Positions 16,970-25,823 of a stretch of DNA of 64,000 bases are shown here, piece after piece (position 1 is the first letter of the stretch; every line of letters begins with the position of its first letter). The position numbers and the translations under genes are program-made. This DNA comes from Acidobacteriota bacterium. Lineage in GTDB: Bacteria > Acidobacteriota > Terriglobia > Terriglobales > Acidobacteriaceae. Under the pieces are notes generated by a model that did not search any database, was not told the DNA's origin, and saw only the letters and a list, made by a program, of their open reading frames with translations. Where the stretch lies: the NCBI GenBank assembly GCA_003224905.1, contig QIAA01000050.1:1-64000 (forward strand). Direction: 5' to 3'.

Positions 16970-18667
16970 ATGTCGAGCCGATTCGGACTCAAACTCGCCT
17001 TGCTGGTCGCCGCTGCTGGCCTCACTCTACCTTCGCTGGCGGCGGACAGATCGGTTTCCCTCTCCGGACATGTTCGGAGCTCCAGCGGCGTGCCGCAAAT
17101 GGGCGCCCTGGTGGAAGTACTTGGAGCGGCCGCAGCGCAGACTCTCAAACTGTTTACCGACGAGAACGGATTTTATTCCGCAGAGGATCTCAGACCGGGC
17201 GTTTACACCATCAAGATTTCGGCTCCATCGTTTCTGCCCGCGTTGCGCGAGCGTATCGGCTTGCGAGCGGGTGGCAGCGTCGTACTCAATGTTACGTTGA
17301 ATACTTTGTTTGAGGCTATTCAGTTTGCACCGTTGCGCGGGCCTACGGATGATGACGATTGGAAATGGGTGCTGCGGTCCACGGCGAATCGTCCCATTCT
17401 TCGCGTGCTGGAAGATGGCTCACTGGCGGCATCCGAATCTGGGAAGGACAGTGATGATCTGAAAGGTACGCTCTCGTTTGTGGCTGGATCGGGCTCTGAA
17501 GGCTTCGGGAGCGCGTCCGACGTAAGCACTGGCTTTGCTGTCGAGAAATCGATGTTTTCGGCTGGAACTGTAGCAGTGCGAGGCAATGTTGGATACACGA
17601 ACGGATCACCCGCTGGGGTGGTGCGCGCTTCTTATTCACACAAGCTGCCGAATGGAGCTGAGCCGCAGATTGCGTTGACGATGCGGCGTCTCGCGGCTCC
17701 GGACATTAATGCACATAGTGCTGCTCTGCAGGCGTTCGCGCTGACAGCCTCCGACGACTTTACTGTCGGAAGTGTTCTGGAACTGCGCGTTGGAAGCGAG
17801 TTGGAGAGCATTCAGTTCCTGGGACGGGCCACCGCTTTTCGGCCGTTTGGCTCGGCTGCCGTGCACTTCTCGCCAGATACGATGGTTGAATACCGCTATG
17901 CGACCACGGAGCCGGACAACCGTTTGGATAAAGGTTTCGACTCGGCTCCTGCGGATCTGAGCGAATCTGGGCCCCACGTGAGCATCGCCCGGTTCTCGCC
18001 CGGCTTGGAGCGGGCGCATCATCATGAGGTCTCGCTTTCGCACCGGGCGAGCAAAACCAACATGCAGGTTGCCGTGTACTCGGATCGAGTCTTGGATCCG
18101 GCACTTACCGGCGTAGGTGACGCTACTTCGGGCTCTGGAGAGGTGTTGCCCGATCTTTATTCCGGCACGTTTACGTATCGCGGCAAGGGGATCGAAACGC
18201 GCGGAATGCGCCTGGTATTGCAGCGCAAGCTCATGTCGGATCTCACCGCGACTTTGGATTATGGGTATGGCGGCGTGCTTGATTTGGGCAAAGCCAATAC
18301 GAACTTGCAAACTGCGCGCGACAGCATGGTGACTCGTGACCGGCACGCGCTGAGTGGAAAGTTCAGCGGAACGCTGCCGAGAACAAAAACACGCTGGATT
18401 GCGTCTTACCGCTGGATTGATGGCCGGGCACTCACGCCGGTGGATATGTTCAATGCCTCAGCTGGCCAATCGGAACCCTTCCTAAACGTGTTCGTACGTC
18501 AACCGCTGCCGGGAACCGGATTTTTACCTGGGCATATAGAAGCGATCCTCGAACTGCGCAACCTGCTGGCGCAGGGATACGTTCCAGTGATGGGGCAGGA
18601 CGGGAAAACAGTGTATCTCGTCGATTCAGCTCGGGCGGTGCGCGGAGGCTTGGCGTTTACCTTCTAG
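16970..18667 (+). CDS. Outer-membrane-like protein with carboxypeptidase regulatory domain
   Basis: About 565 residues: a signal peptide (LKLALLVAAAGLTLPSLAA), then a carboxypeptidase-regulatory-like beta sandwich (residues about 28-115: GHVRSSSGVPQMGALVEVLG, TDENGFYSAEDLRPGVYTIK), then about 430 residues of alternating short beta strands, ending with a C-terminal Phe (RGGLAFTF), as in outer-membrane barrels. There is no clear TonB plug. It resembles the acidobacterial Oar-like proteins but is half their size. Co-transcription with the GWxTD gene suggests a joint envelope role. A TTG at 16952 is an alternative start. Confidence 0.7.
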   Translation: MSSRFGLKLALLVAAAGLTLPSLAADRSVSLSGHVRSSSGVPQMGALVEVLGAAAAQTLKLFTDENGFYSAEDLRPGVYTIKISAPSFLPALRERIGLRAGGSVVLNVTLNTLFEAIQFAPLRGPTDDDDWKWVLRSTANRPILRVLEDGSLAASESGKDSDDLKGTLSFVAGSGSEGFGSASDVSTGFAVEKSMFSAGTVAVRGNVGYTNGSPAGVVRASYSHKLPNGAEPQIALTMRRLAAPDINAHSAALQAFALTASDDFTVGSVLELRVGSELESIQFLGRATAFRPFGSAAVHFSPDTMVEYRYATTEPDNRLDKGFDSAPADLSESGPHVSIARFSPGLERAHHHEVSLSHRASKTNMQVAVYSDRVLDPALTGVGDATSGSGEVLPDLYSGTFTYRGKGIETRGMRLVLQRKLMSDLTATLDYGYGGVLDLGKANTNLQTARDSMVTRDRHALSGKFSGTLPRTKTRWIASYRWIDGRALTPVDMFNASAGQSEPFLNVFVRQPLPGTGFLPGHIEAILELRNLLAQGYVPVMGQDGKTVYLVDSARAVRGGLAFTF

Positions 18668-18806
18668 AGGTCAGCCTAGGGCCTTCAGGATGATCTCCTC
18701 AAATTTTTTGAAAAGCAAATTTGGCTGAGGAGCACTTTGACGCAGGCTGTCACGGCGCCGAGGAAAAAACTGGTCGGGGAAACCAGTCCCCACGTCTCAG
18801 CTACCA

Positions 18807-18830
18807 TTCTCAGTTATCAGTTCTCAACTC
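18807..18830. repeat. TTCTCAGTT/TTCTCAACT short repeats
   Basis: Two near copies, TTCTCAGTT (18807-18815) and TTCTCAACT (18821-18829), in the 200-base gap between two convergent genes. They match the copies at 13450-13480. Nothing else is visible in the gap. Confidence 0.4.
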
Positions 18831-18870
18831 GAGGCCACCGTACTGGAAATTTTTCAAGCTTCCTGAGGGA

Positions 18871-20079
18871 TCACGCGTATCTCTGGGCAATGAATTGGCT
18901 GATTGACTGGTAGGCTTTGGTCAGAGTCTGCTCATCTGGTAAAAAGACGAGGCGGAAGTGGCGCGTGCCGGGCTTCTGGCCGAAGCCGGAGCCATGCACG
19001 ACAAGAACATGCTTTTGCAGGCAGAGTTCCTTTACGAAGATTTCGTCACCTTCCGGGATCTCTAGGCGAGGAAAAGCGTAAAACGCGCCGCGTGGCGAGA
19101 CACAGCTTACACGGGGAGTGGAATTCGCCCACTTTACTGTCAGATCGCGGCGTGCGCGCAGCTTGCCGCAAACTTCTCTTAAATGATCTTGTGGACCGTC
19201 CAGAGCAGCTTTGATCGCGTATTGCTCCGGATGATTCGCGCAGAGGCGAGCGCGCAAGAGGCGATGAATGCCTTCGACGTAGGGCTTCACCCCGGACGGG
19301 TCGCCGCTGACGATGACCCATCCGATGCGCCAACCGGGAGCGAGGTAGTTCTTCGACAATCCGCCGAAGGTGACGACCGGGAGATCAGGTGCGACTGCCG
19401 CGAGCGAGATGTGCTGCTGATCGTCAAGGATGAGTTTGTTATAGATCTCATCAGCGAACACCACCAGATTATACCGACGCGCGAATTCGGCAAGCTGCTC
19501 TAGCATCCGGCGGGAGCACACGGCGCCGGTGGGATTGTTGGGATTGATAAGCACGAGTGCGCGGGTGGATGATGTGATCTTGCGCTGTATGTCGATGAGG
19601 TCCGGCTGCCAGCCGTCGTGCTCGTTCAAGTCGTAACTGGTAATGGGAATTCCCAGCCTCGCAAGCACAGCAGAATAAAGCGGATAATCGGGGCTGGGGG
19701 TGAGAATCTGTTCTCCAGGATTCAGCAGGGCGGTCAGGCAAATGTCGACGGCCTCGCTTACGCCGGAGGTGACAAACACGTCCTGCACGGAGCGGATGCC
19801 GTGACCCTCGGCTTCGGCCCGGATCGCGTCCAGCGCTTCTTTGATCCCGGCGGAGGGGGCGTAGCCGTTCTTGTTGTCGCGCATGGCTTTGTAGACGGCT
19901 TCGATCAGGTGACGCGGGGTTTGAAAATCAAAAATATTTGGATCGCCTACATTCAGTGGAAGGACTGTGTGTCCCTGGCGAGTGACCTGTTCGGCGACGG
20001 CGGCAAGGTCCCGAATGGCATAGCGGACGTTTTCGAGACGGTGAGCAGCGTTGATCTCGCGAGTCTGGATGGAAGGCAT
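18871..20079 (-). CDS. Class I/II aminotransferase (AlaA-like)
   Basis: A 402-residue PLP-dependent fold-type I aminotransferase. It shows LNVGDPNIFDF near the N-terminus, the Asn-Pro signature NPNNPTGAVCS, the Asp of FADEIYNKLI, the PLP lysine in GGLSKNYLAPGWRIGW, and FRLVFLPDE with the substrate-binding Arg. The closest general match is to alanine/aspartate-type transaminases of the AlaA/YugH group. The frame extends upstream to 20274, but that part overlaps the tonB-like gene and has unnatural composition; the Met at 20079 (MPSIQTREINAAHRLENVRY) is the natural start. Confidence 0.85.
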   Translation of the reverse strand: MPSIQTREINAAHRLENVRYAIRDLAAVAEQVTRQGHTVLPLNVGDPNIFDFQTPRHLIEAVYKAMRDNKNGYAPSAGIKEALDAIRAEAEGHGIRSVQDVFVTSGVSEAVDICLTALLNPGEQILTPSPDYPLYSAVLARLGIPITSYDLNEHDGWQPDLIDIQRKITSSTRALVLINPNNPTGAVCSRRMLEQLAEFARRYNLVVFADEIYNKLILDDQQHISLAAVAPDLPVVTFGGLSKNYLAPGWRIGWVIVSGDPSGVKPYVEGIHRLLRARLCANHPEQYAIKAALDGPQDHLREVCGKLRARRDLTVKWANSTPRVSCVSPRGAFYAFPRLEIPEGDEIFVKELCLQKHVLVVHGSGFGQKPGTRHFRLVFLPDEQTLTKAYQSISQFIAQRYA

Positions 20080-20128
20080 AATCAGGTGTGTAATTTTATC
20101 AACTTCTCGGCACGCCGCTGAGGGAGAG

Positions 20129-20518
20129 TTACTGGCGGGGGTCAAACTCCACATTGATCCGCAATTTGGTCGCAGCGTCAGCTGGGGCGTATTGCCACTT
20201 TTTGACAGTGCGTGCGGCAACGTCTGCCAAGATAGGGTTTCCGCCGACAACTGAAACGCTCTCCACGTTGCCACGCGGAGTTACCATCACATCCAGACGT
20301 ACTGTGCCGCCGATGTAGGCACGCTTCAAGTCCCAGGGATATGGTGGATCGACTTTGTGGATCAGCTTGCGCGGCGGTGCTTTTTCAGTGTTGGTTTGCG
20401 CGCAGACCGGACGCACCAGAAGAAGCGCGAACAGCGAGACCCAAACCAGCGTCAAGATGCGAGCAACTCGCAACGCACGCTCTCGCCACAATGGGCGAAT
20501 TGAGACGGATTTTGGCAT
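20129..20518 (-). CDS. TonB C-terminal-domain protein
   Basis: A 129-residue protein with one N-terminal hydrophobic helix (ILTLVWVSLFALLLVRPVCA, anchor or signal peptide) and a TonB C-terminal domain covering residues 55-129 (KVDPPYPWDLKRAYIGGTVR, VMVTPRGNVESVSVVGG, VKKWQYAP). The periplasmic proline-rich linker of true TonB is almost absent. Such short TonB-like proteins are numerous in acidobacteria and may serve Oar-type receptors. A dyad (20598-20613) lies about 80 bases upstream of its ATG. Confidence 0.85.
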   Translation of the reverse strand: MPKSVSIRPLWRERALRVARILTLVWVSLFALLLVRPVCAQTNTEKAPPRKLIHKVDPPYPWDLKRAYIGGTVRLDVMVTPRGNVESVSVVGGNPILADVAARTVKKWQYAPADAATKLRINVEFDPRQ

Positions 20519-20597
20519 TGCTTCCCGGATGAACTGCAGGTTTTATTCCTAAAATGGTCCGGGTGGCAGGTTAGGACGGGTTCCCGTTACCAGGCAA

Positions 20598-20613
20598 GAT
20601 TACGGTCGTAATC
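20598..20613. promoter_or_regulatory. Inverted repeat upstream of the TonB-like gene
   Basis: GATTACG-GT-CGTAATC, a perfect 7-bp dyad in the 114-base gap between the aldehyde dehydrogenase stop and the TonB-like start, both on the minus strand. There is no T-run, so an operator is more likely than a terminator. Confidence 0.35.
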
Positions 20614-20632
20614 CTAAGCCTATTGAGGCCAT

Positions 20633-22171
20633 TTATTCTGGCCTGTCGATCTGGGCTTTCTGCAAGCGGTCAGAGTAGTCGACGTAGACAGATTTCCATT
20701 CAGTGTAGAAATCAATGGCGCCAATGCCGCCTTCACGGTGGCCGTTGCCTGTGGCTTTCACGCCGCCGAACGGGAGGTGTACTTCAGCGCCAATGGTGGG
20801 AGCATTGACGTAAGTAATGCCGGCCTGCAGGTCACGCATGGCGGCGAACGCCTTGTTCACGTCCCGGGTGTACAGCGAGGAGGAGAGGCCGTACTGGATA
20901 TTGTTAGCGATCTCGATCGCGTGTTCGAGGTTTTCACAGGCAATGATTGAAACTACCGGGCCGAAGATCTCTTCTTGGGCGATGCGCATCTTGGGGTCGA
21001 CGTCTATGAAGACGGTGGGCTCCATGAAGAAGCCATGTTGATAGTCGCCCTTATCCAGCCGATTGCCGCCGCATTTGAGCTTTGCGCCTTCAGAGCGGCC
21101 GATTTCCACATAACCCAGGTCGGTCTGCAACTGACCGGCATTGATGGCGGGACCCATCTCGATGGTTTCGTCCAGGCCGTTGCCGACTCTCAGCGTTTTG
21201 GCCCTTTCCACGTAACGCTCGACGAACTCGCTGTAAACACCTTTTTGAACGATGATGCGGCTGGTAGCAGTGCAGCGCTGGCCAGTAGTGCCGAAGCCTC
21301 CCCAGAGCCCGCCTTCAATGGCGAGGTCTAAATTCGCGTCGTCGAGCACGATCATGGGATTCTTGCCCCCAAGTTCGAGCGAACAATGCTTGAAGGTTTT
21401 GGCAGCAGTAGTACCCACGGTTCGCCCGACATCGGTAGAGCCGGTGAGTGAAATCGCCCGAATATCGGGATGTTCAGTCATGGGACTGCCTACCCTGCCG
21501 CCGAAACCGGTCACGATATTGATTACGCCTCTGGGGACGCCAGCATCGGTCAGCGTGCGCACGAAGTTGAAGGTTGAGAGTGGAGTGTCCTGAGCGGGTT
21601 TGATCACACAGGTATTGCCGCAGATGATCGCAGGCAAGAGCTTCCAGGACGGAATAGCCATAGGAAAATTCCACGGCGTGATCAGGCCACAGACTCCAAG
21701 AGGCTGCCGCACGGCCATAGCAAACTTATTGGGAAGCTCAGAGGGAGTTGTAGGGCCGAACATGCGACGGCCTTCTCCGGCCATGTAGTAGGCAGTGTCG
21801 ATTGCCTCCTGAACGTCGCCTCGGGTTTCTTTCAGGATCTTTCCCATCTCGCGGGTCATGTCGCGAGAGTATTCCTCTTTGCGCTCGATGAGCATTTCGG
21901 CGGCGCGATAGACGATTTCTGCGCGACGAGGAGCGGGTACTAATCGCCATTTGGAGAAAGCGCGCTTAGCGGCATCGACTGCGGCATCGACGTCGGCTTT
22001 GGCGGATTTCTGAAAGATGCCGACTACTTCCCGGGTGTCCGCCGGATTGCGATCCTCAAAGGTCTCGCCGGTCGAGGCTTCTACCCACTCACCATCGATG
22101 AAGTTCTTGTAAACCCTGGTCCGGGTCGCAGTGCCCACGATGGTGGGAGCAGTAAGAATGTCAGTCGCCAT
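20633..22171 (-). CDS. NAD(P)-dependent aldehyde dehydrogenase
   Basis: A 512-residue ALDH-superfamily enzyme. Visible are the cofactor motif [14 protein letters not shown], the glycine-rich [10 protein letters not shown], the general-base Glu in [11 protein letters not shown] and the catalytic Cys in GQRCTATSR. The C-terminal [20 protein letters not shown] and GNGHREGG pattern recalls 2-oxoglutarate semialdehyde and aminoadipate semialdehyde dehydrogenases, but the substrate is not certain. It oxidises an aldehyde to the acid with NAD(P). The Met at 22171 has GGGAGG five bases upstream; the longer frame to 22270 lacks a binding site. Confidence 0.88.
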   Translation of the reverse strand: MATDILTAPTIVGTATRTRVYKNFIDGEWVEASTGETFEDRNPADTREVVGIFQKSAKADVDAAVDAAKRAFSKWRLVPAPRRAEIVYRAAEMLIERKEEYSRDMTREMGKILKETRGDVQEAIDTAYYMAGEGRRMFGPTTPSELPNKFAMAVRQPLGVCGLITPWNFPMAIPSWKLLPAIICGNTCVIKPAQDTPLSTFNFVRTLTDAGVPRGVINIVTGFGGRVGSPMTEHPDIRAISLTGSTDVGRTVGTTAAKTFKHCSLELGGKNPMIVLDDANLDLAIEGGLWGGFGTTGQRCTATSRIIVQKGVYSEFVERYVERAKTLRVGNGLDETIEMGPAINAGQLQTDLGYVEIGRSEGAKLKCGGNRLDKGDYQHGFFMEPTVFIDVDPKMRIAQEEIFGPVVSIIACENLEHAIEIANNIQYGLSSSLYTRDVNKAFAAMRDLQAGITYVNAPTIGAEVHLPFGGVKATGNGHREGGIGAIDFYTEWKSVYVDYSDRLQKAQIDRPE

Positions 22172-22325
22172 GGAGCCTCCCTGGAGATCGCGCAGAACCT
22201 CTATGCTACAGGCCAGAGCGAAGGGGCGGCAAGCGATGGAGTGAGCGGGCCGCCGCCACGGCACATTCATTTATGATGGACAGTCCTTATGCACTTTCCT
22301 TGGGCTGAATGCTAGTTGGTGCTGA

Positions 22326-24041
22326 ATGCTCATCTTCCGCAAGCCAATTCAAGGTGTCGAGCGGCCGCAGATGCAGGCGGATGTTGTCATCGTTGGCGGT
22401 GGCCCGGCAGGGATGGGGTGCGCCTTGCGTTTGGCGCAGCTCATCGACGAACATAATCTCAAAAATCCTGACGCCCAACTCAGCAAGGAAAACATTTACG
22501 TTCTGGAGAAGTCGCGGGAGATTGGGCAGCACTGTTTGTCCGGGGCGTTGCTAGATCCTCGCTCAATGCGGGAGCTGATTCCTGGATTTGAGAAGGAAGC
22601 GCCTTTGGATGCTGAAGTCACGAAGGAAGCAGTCTACTTCTTGACGGAGTCAAGCAAGTTAAAGCTGCCGATTACTCCTCCACCCCTGCGTGATCACGGA
22701 AATTACGTCATCTCGCTGAACCGCTTCGTGAAATGGTTGGGAAACAAGGTCGAGGAGACCGGAATTACAGTTTTCACCGGCTTCGCAGGTTCGGACCTGC
22801 TGTTTGATGGCGATCGGGTAAGCGGTGTGCGTACTGACGATAAAGGCGTTGACAAGCTGAACCAGCCGAAATCGAATTTCGAACCCGGGTACGATCTGCA
22901 AGCCAAAGTAGTGATTCTCGCCGAAGGGACGCGGGGTTCGTTGACGAAGCAGCTTATTGCGCGTTTCGCGCTAGACCGCGACCGAAATCCGCAGACTTAT
23001 GGACAGGGCATTAAGGAACTGTGGGAAGTTCCCGCAGGACGAATCGCACCGGGCCAGGTGATCTACACCATGGGATGGCCGCTGACTTCAAAGGAATATG
23101 GCGGCGCCTGGATCTATGGCAGTCCGAATAACATCGTTTCCCTCGGATTTGTGACGGGGCTCGATTATCCTGACCCGCGCCTCGATCCACATCGCGTGCT
23201 GCAGGAGTTCAAGAGGCATCCTTTCGTCGCCGGCCTGTTGACCGGCGGAAAGATGATTCGCTATGGCGCGAAATCGCTGCCTTACGGTGGCTGGTGGGCG
23301 GTTCCGCCGTTGGCGGGGAATGGCTGGATGATTCTGGGAGACTCAGCGGGTCTGTTGAACTCGCAGCGGCTGAAAGGTATTCACCTGGCGATCAAGAGCG
23401 GCATGCTCGCAGCGGAGACCGCTTTCGAGGCGTTGCGGAAGAACGATTTCTCTACCGTGATGCTGGGTGGATATCAGCGAAGAGTGGAATCCAGCTGGAT
23501 CAAAGAGGAGCTCTGGAAAGTCCGGAACTTCCATCAGGGATTCGAACACGGGTTCTGGCACGGGATGGTGCATGCCGGATTACAGCAGGTCACCGGGGGG
23601 CGCGGCGTACGTGACCGGTATCCCTCGACTGCTGGCTATCAGCGCATGAAAAAATTGGCTGAGTTGCCCCCCGACGGAAAGGGTGAGGCGTATCTCTTGG
23701 GCGATGCGAAGGGAGACGGCAAACTCACTTTCGACAAGCTCACCGATCTCTATCATTCGGGCACGAAGCACGAGGAAGACCAGCCTGCGCACCTGATCAT
23801 TCACGATACCGACGTTTGCAATCGCCGTTGCGTTAAAGAATTTGGCAGCCCGTGCCAGCACTTCTGTCCGGCAAATGTATATGAGTTGGTCGACGACGAC
23901 TCTCAGCCCAATGGCAAGCGAATCAGCCTGAATCCCTCGAATTGTGTGCACTGCAAGACATGTGACATACAGGATCCCTATCAGATCATTACTTGGGTGC
24001 CGCCGGAAGGAGGCGGGGGACCGAATTATGACGGAATGTGA
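22326..24041 (+). CDS. Electron-transfer flavoprotein:ubiquinone oxidoreductase
   Basis: A 571-residue ETF-QO. The N-terminal FAD site is ADVVIVGGGPAGMGCALRL, followed by LEKSREIGQHCLSGALLDP, the quinone-site region WWAVPPLAGNGWMILGDSAG and SQRLKGIHLAIKSG. The C-terminal [4Fe-4S] domain has Cys in CQHFCPANVYE and NCVHCKTCDIQDP. It passes electrons from ETF (acyl-CoA and amino-acid dehydrogenases) to the membrane quinone pool. ETF alpha/beta genes are not in the window. Length and motifs are fully typical. Confidence 0.95.
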   Translation: MLIFRKPIQGVERPQMQADVVIVGGGPAGMGCALRLAQLIDEHNLKNPDAQLSKENIYVLEKSREIGQHCLSGALLDPRSMRELIPGFEKEAPLDAEVTKEAVYFLTESSKLKLPITPPPLRDHGNYVISLNRFVKWLGNKVEETGITVFTGFAGSDLLFDGDRVSGVRTDDKGVDKLNQPKSNFEPGYDLQAKVVILAEGTRGSLTKQLIARFALDRDRNPQTYGQGIKELWEVPAGRIAPGQVIYTMGWPLTSKEYGGAWIYGSPNNIVSLGFVTGLDYPDPRLDPHRVLQEFKRHPFVAGLLTGGKMIRYGAKSLPYGGWWAVPPLAGNGWMILGDSAGLLNSQRLKGIHLAIKSGMLAAETAFEALRKNDFSTVMLGGYQRRVESSWIKEELWKVRNFHQGFEHGFWHGMVHAGLQQVTGGRGVRDRYPSTAGYQRMKKLAELPPDGKGEAYLLGDAKGDGKLTFDKLTDLYHSGTKHEEDQPAHLIIHDTDVCNRRCVKEFGSPCQHFCPANVYELVDDDSQPNGKRISLNPSNCVHCKTCDIQDPYQIITWVPPEGGGGPNYDGM

Positions 24042-24053
24042 AAGGCCTGCCCA

Positions 24054-24461
24054 TCACGAAGCCCAGTTCTGTAGTCTGAGCCCGCGTACTCGCCGGAACT
24101 CTTTTTCATTATTTGTAACTAGAGTCAAGCCAGATGTGACCGCATGAGCGGCGATCCAGAGATCATTGTTCCCTATCATTTCGCCTTTCGACTCGAGGTC
24201 AAAGCGTATATTTCCGTAAGCCTCTGCCGCAGTTTCAGGTAATGAAAGCGCAGGCAGCCAGTGAAGGAGATCTCGCAATTGCTCCCGTGCTAGAGTCCGT
24301 TGTGAGCTCTTCGTTGCTCCATACAGCAGCTCTCCATAAGTGATCACTGCAAGTGCTGCTTCCCCAGGGTCCAGTTTTCGAAAGCGGTGCAAAACTCGCT
24401 CCGGCTTTTCCTGCCGGACATAAATACAGATGCTTGTGTCAAGGAGATACTGAGCCTTCAT
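24054..24461 (-). CDS. vapC: VapC-type PIN-domain toxin
   Basis: A 135-residue PIN-domain ribonuclease with the acidic metal-binding residues in LLDTSICIY (Asp near residue 8), TYGELLYGA (Glu), and NNDLWIAAHA (Asp), plus the closing TNNEKEF. All active-site positions look intact. It begins immediately at the stop of the upstream antitoxin reading frame (TAA-ATG), the usual vapBC coupling. The antitoxin frame is broken by a one-base insertion, so either this toxin is no longer expressed or harmful, or the antitoxin is made by frameshifting. Confidence 0.9.
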   Translation of the reverse strand: MKAQYLLDTSICIYVRQEKPERVLHRFRKLDPGEAALAVITYGELLYGATKSSQRTLAREQLRDLLHWLPALSLPETAAEAYGNIRFDLESKGEMIGNNDLWIAAHAVTSGLTLVTNNEKEFRRVRGLRLQNWAS

Positions 24462-24693
24462 TTACAGCCCTTTGCGTTGTTGCGGCAAATCAGTGTCGCG
24501 CCCCCGAATTTCGAAATCATCCGGTAAGCCAGCGAGCAGATCGAATGCACGACTCATGTCCTCGTCCTTTTCCCGCAGAATAACGTCTTTGCCGCGACGG
24601 AAGATCTCGACTTCTTTACTCTTAAAGCGAAATTGCTTTTGGTAGCCGCACTGCCTGGCTGTTCCCGGACCGGAATACTCGAGCTGTTCCCAT
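24462..24693 (-). pseudogene. vapB: VapB-type antitoxin, frameshifted
   Basis: Starting at ATG 24693 (GAGGG five bases before) the frame reads MGTARVFRSGNSQAVRLPK, the hallmark start of VapB/AbrB-fold antitoxins, but then meets a stop after five more codons. Skipping the single G at 24636 restores the classical continuation QFRFKSKEVEIFRRG and an open frame of 57 further codons ending exactly at the vapC start. The full antitoxin would be about 76 residues: an N-terminal swapped-hairpin DNA-binding domain and a C-terminal VapC-neutralising tail. The change may be a true mutation, a programmed frameshift or a sequencing error. Confidence 0.8.
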
Positions 24694-24711
24694 TGGCCCT
24701 CGTAAATATTA

Positions 24712-24725
24712 AACGTATATACGTT
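24712..24725. promoter_or_regulatory. vapBC operator palindrome
   Basis: AACGTATATACGTT is a perfect 14-base palindrome 19 bases upstream of the vapB start. VapB/AbrB-type antitoxins bind such palindromes to repress their own operon, so this is very likely the autoregulatory operator. Confidence 0.7.
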
Positions 24726-24822
24726 AAGTGAATACCGTTTATCGGGATGAGGGCAAGGGCTTCGACGAAAGCTGGGCGTTTGCAGTCATGATAGAAGGTA
24801 CGTATCCTATCTCGCGGTAGCC

Positions 24823-25602
24823 ATGCGCCTAAAACGATCTTCCCAACTGTTATGGCTGATGTTGCTTACGGTTTGGGTGTACTCACAGCAGGTAACGCCC
24901 CCTTCCACCGGTCATCCTGGCCTCGATAGGTACCGGGCATCACGAATCGCAATCTACATGGATGACTTCGGGCAAATGGCGCGATATCGCGAGGCCAATT
25001 CCCAACTAAAACCGACCGCTGCAACCGAGAATCGCGTCGTTTTCTTTGGCGACTCAATCACTGACATGTGGAAGCTGGAGGAATATTTTCCCGGCAAGCC
25101 TTACATTAATCGCGGCATTAGTGGACAGACCACACCGCAGATGCTGGTGCGCTTCCGTCAGGATGTGATTGATCTTCAGCCCAAAGTTTTAGTCATCCTT
25201 GCCGGCACGAATGATATTGCGGGAAATACGGGGCCCATGCGGCGAGAGGACATCGAGGAGAATTATGCGTCAATGGCTGAGCTGGCGCGTGTACATAACG
25301 TTCGGGTGGTCTTTGCATCCGTGCTTCCTGTACATAACTACACGCCGGAGTCCAAGGAGTTCTTCGAGCAGCGCCACCCACACGAGATTCTGGAGTTGAA
25401 CTCCTGGCTGGAAGATTATTCCGCGGCCAATGGACTTGTTTATCTCGACTATTTTGACCGCATGGTAGACGACACTGGACTTCTCAAGCGCGAGCTTGCG
25501 GACGATGGTTTGCACCCCAACAAGGCGGGATACACCATCATGGCGCCCCTCGCCGTGGCGGCGATTGAGAAGGCACTAAGCACGTCGAATGCTCCAAAGT
25601 GA
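24823..25602 (+). CDS. SGNH/GDSL-family hydrolase, secreted
   Basis: A 259-residue protein with an N-terminal signal peptide (LLWLMLLTVWVYSQQV). All four SGNH blocks are present: FFGDSITDMW (Ser nucleophile), NRGISGQTT (Gly), LAGTNDIAG (Asn) and DGLHPNKAGY (Asp and His). This resembles the platelet-activating-factor acetylhydrolase-like and carbohydrate esterase members, which often remove acetyl groups from polysaccharides. The substrate is inferred only at the class level. Confidence 0.88.
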   Translation: MRLKRSSQLLWLMLLTVWVYSQQVTPPSTGHPGLDRYRASRIAIYMDDFGQMARYREANSQLKPTAATENRVVFFGDSITDMWKLEEYFPGKPYINRGISGQTTPQMLVRFRQDVIDLQPKVLVILAGTNDIAGNTGPMRREDIEENYASMAELARVHNVRVVFASVLPVHNYTPESKEFFEQRHPHEILELNSWLEDYSAANGLVYLDYFDRMVDDTGLLKRELADDGLHPNKAGYTIMAPLAVAAIEKALSTSNAPK

Positions 25603-25823
25603 AATTTCAATCGTCGCGGCTGGTTTGCCGAGTTTCTTGACTCCGATCCGAAAGATCTGAAACTCTGCTTTGCTAAACGATTTTGCTTGTGAGATCATTT
25701 CTCAGCGTAAGATTTCCGTCTCCAACTGGCAGAGGCAATTAGAGTTATCCTTCTTCATACCAAACGGATGTCACCAGGTATCTTCACCGAGTGGTGAATC
25801 CATGATCATCCAAGTTTAAGGAA

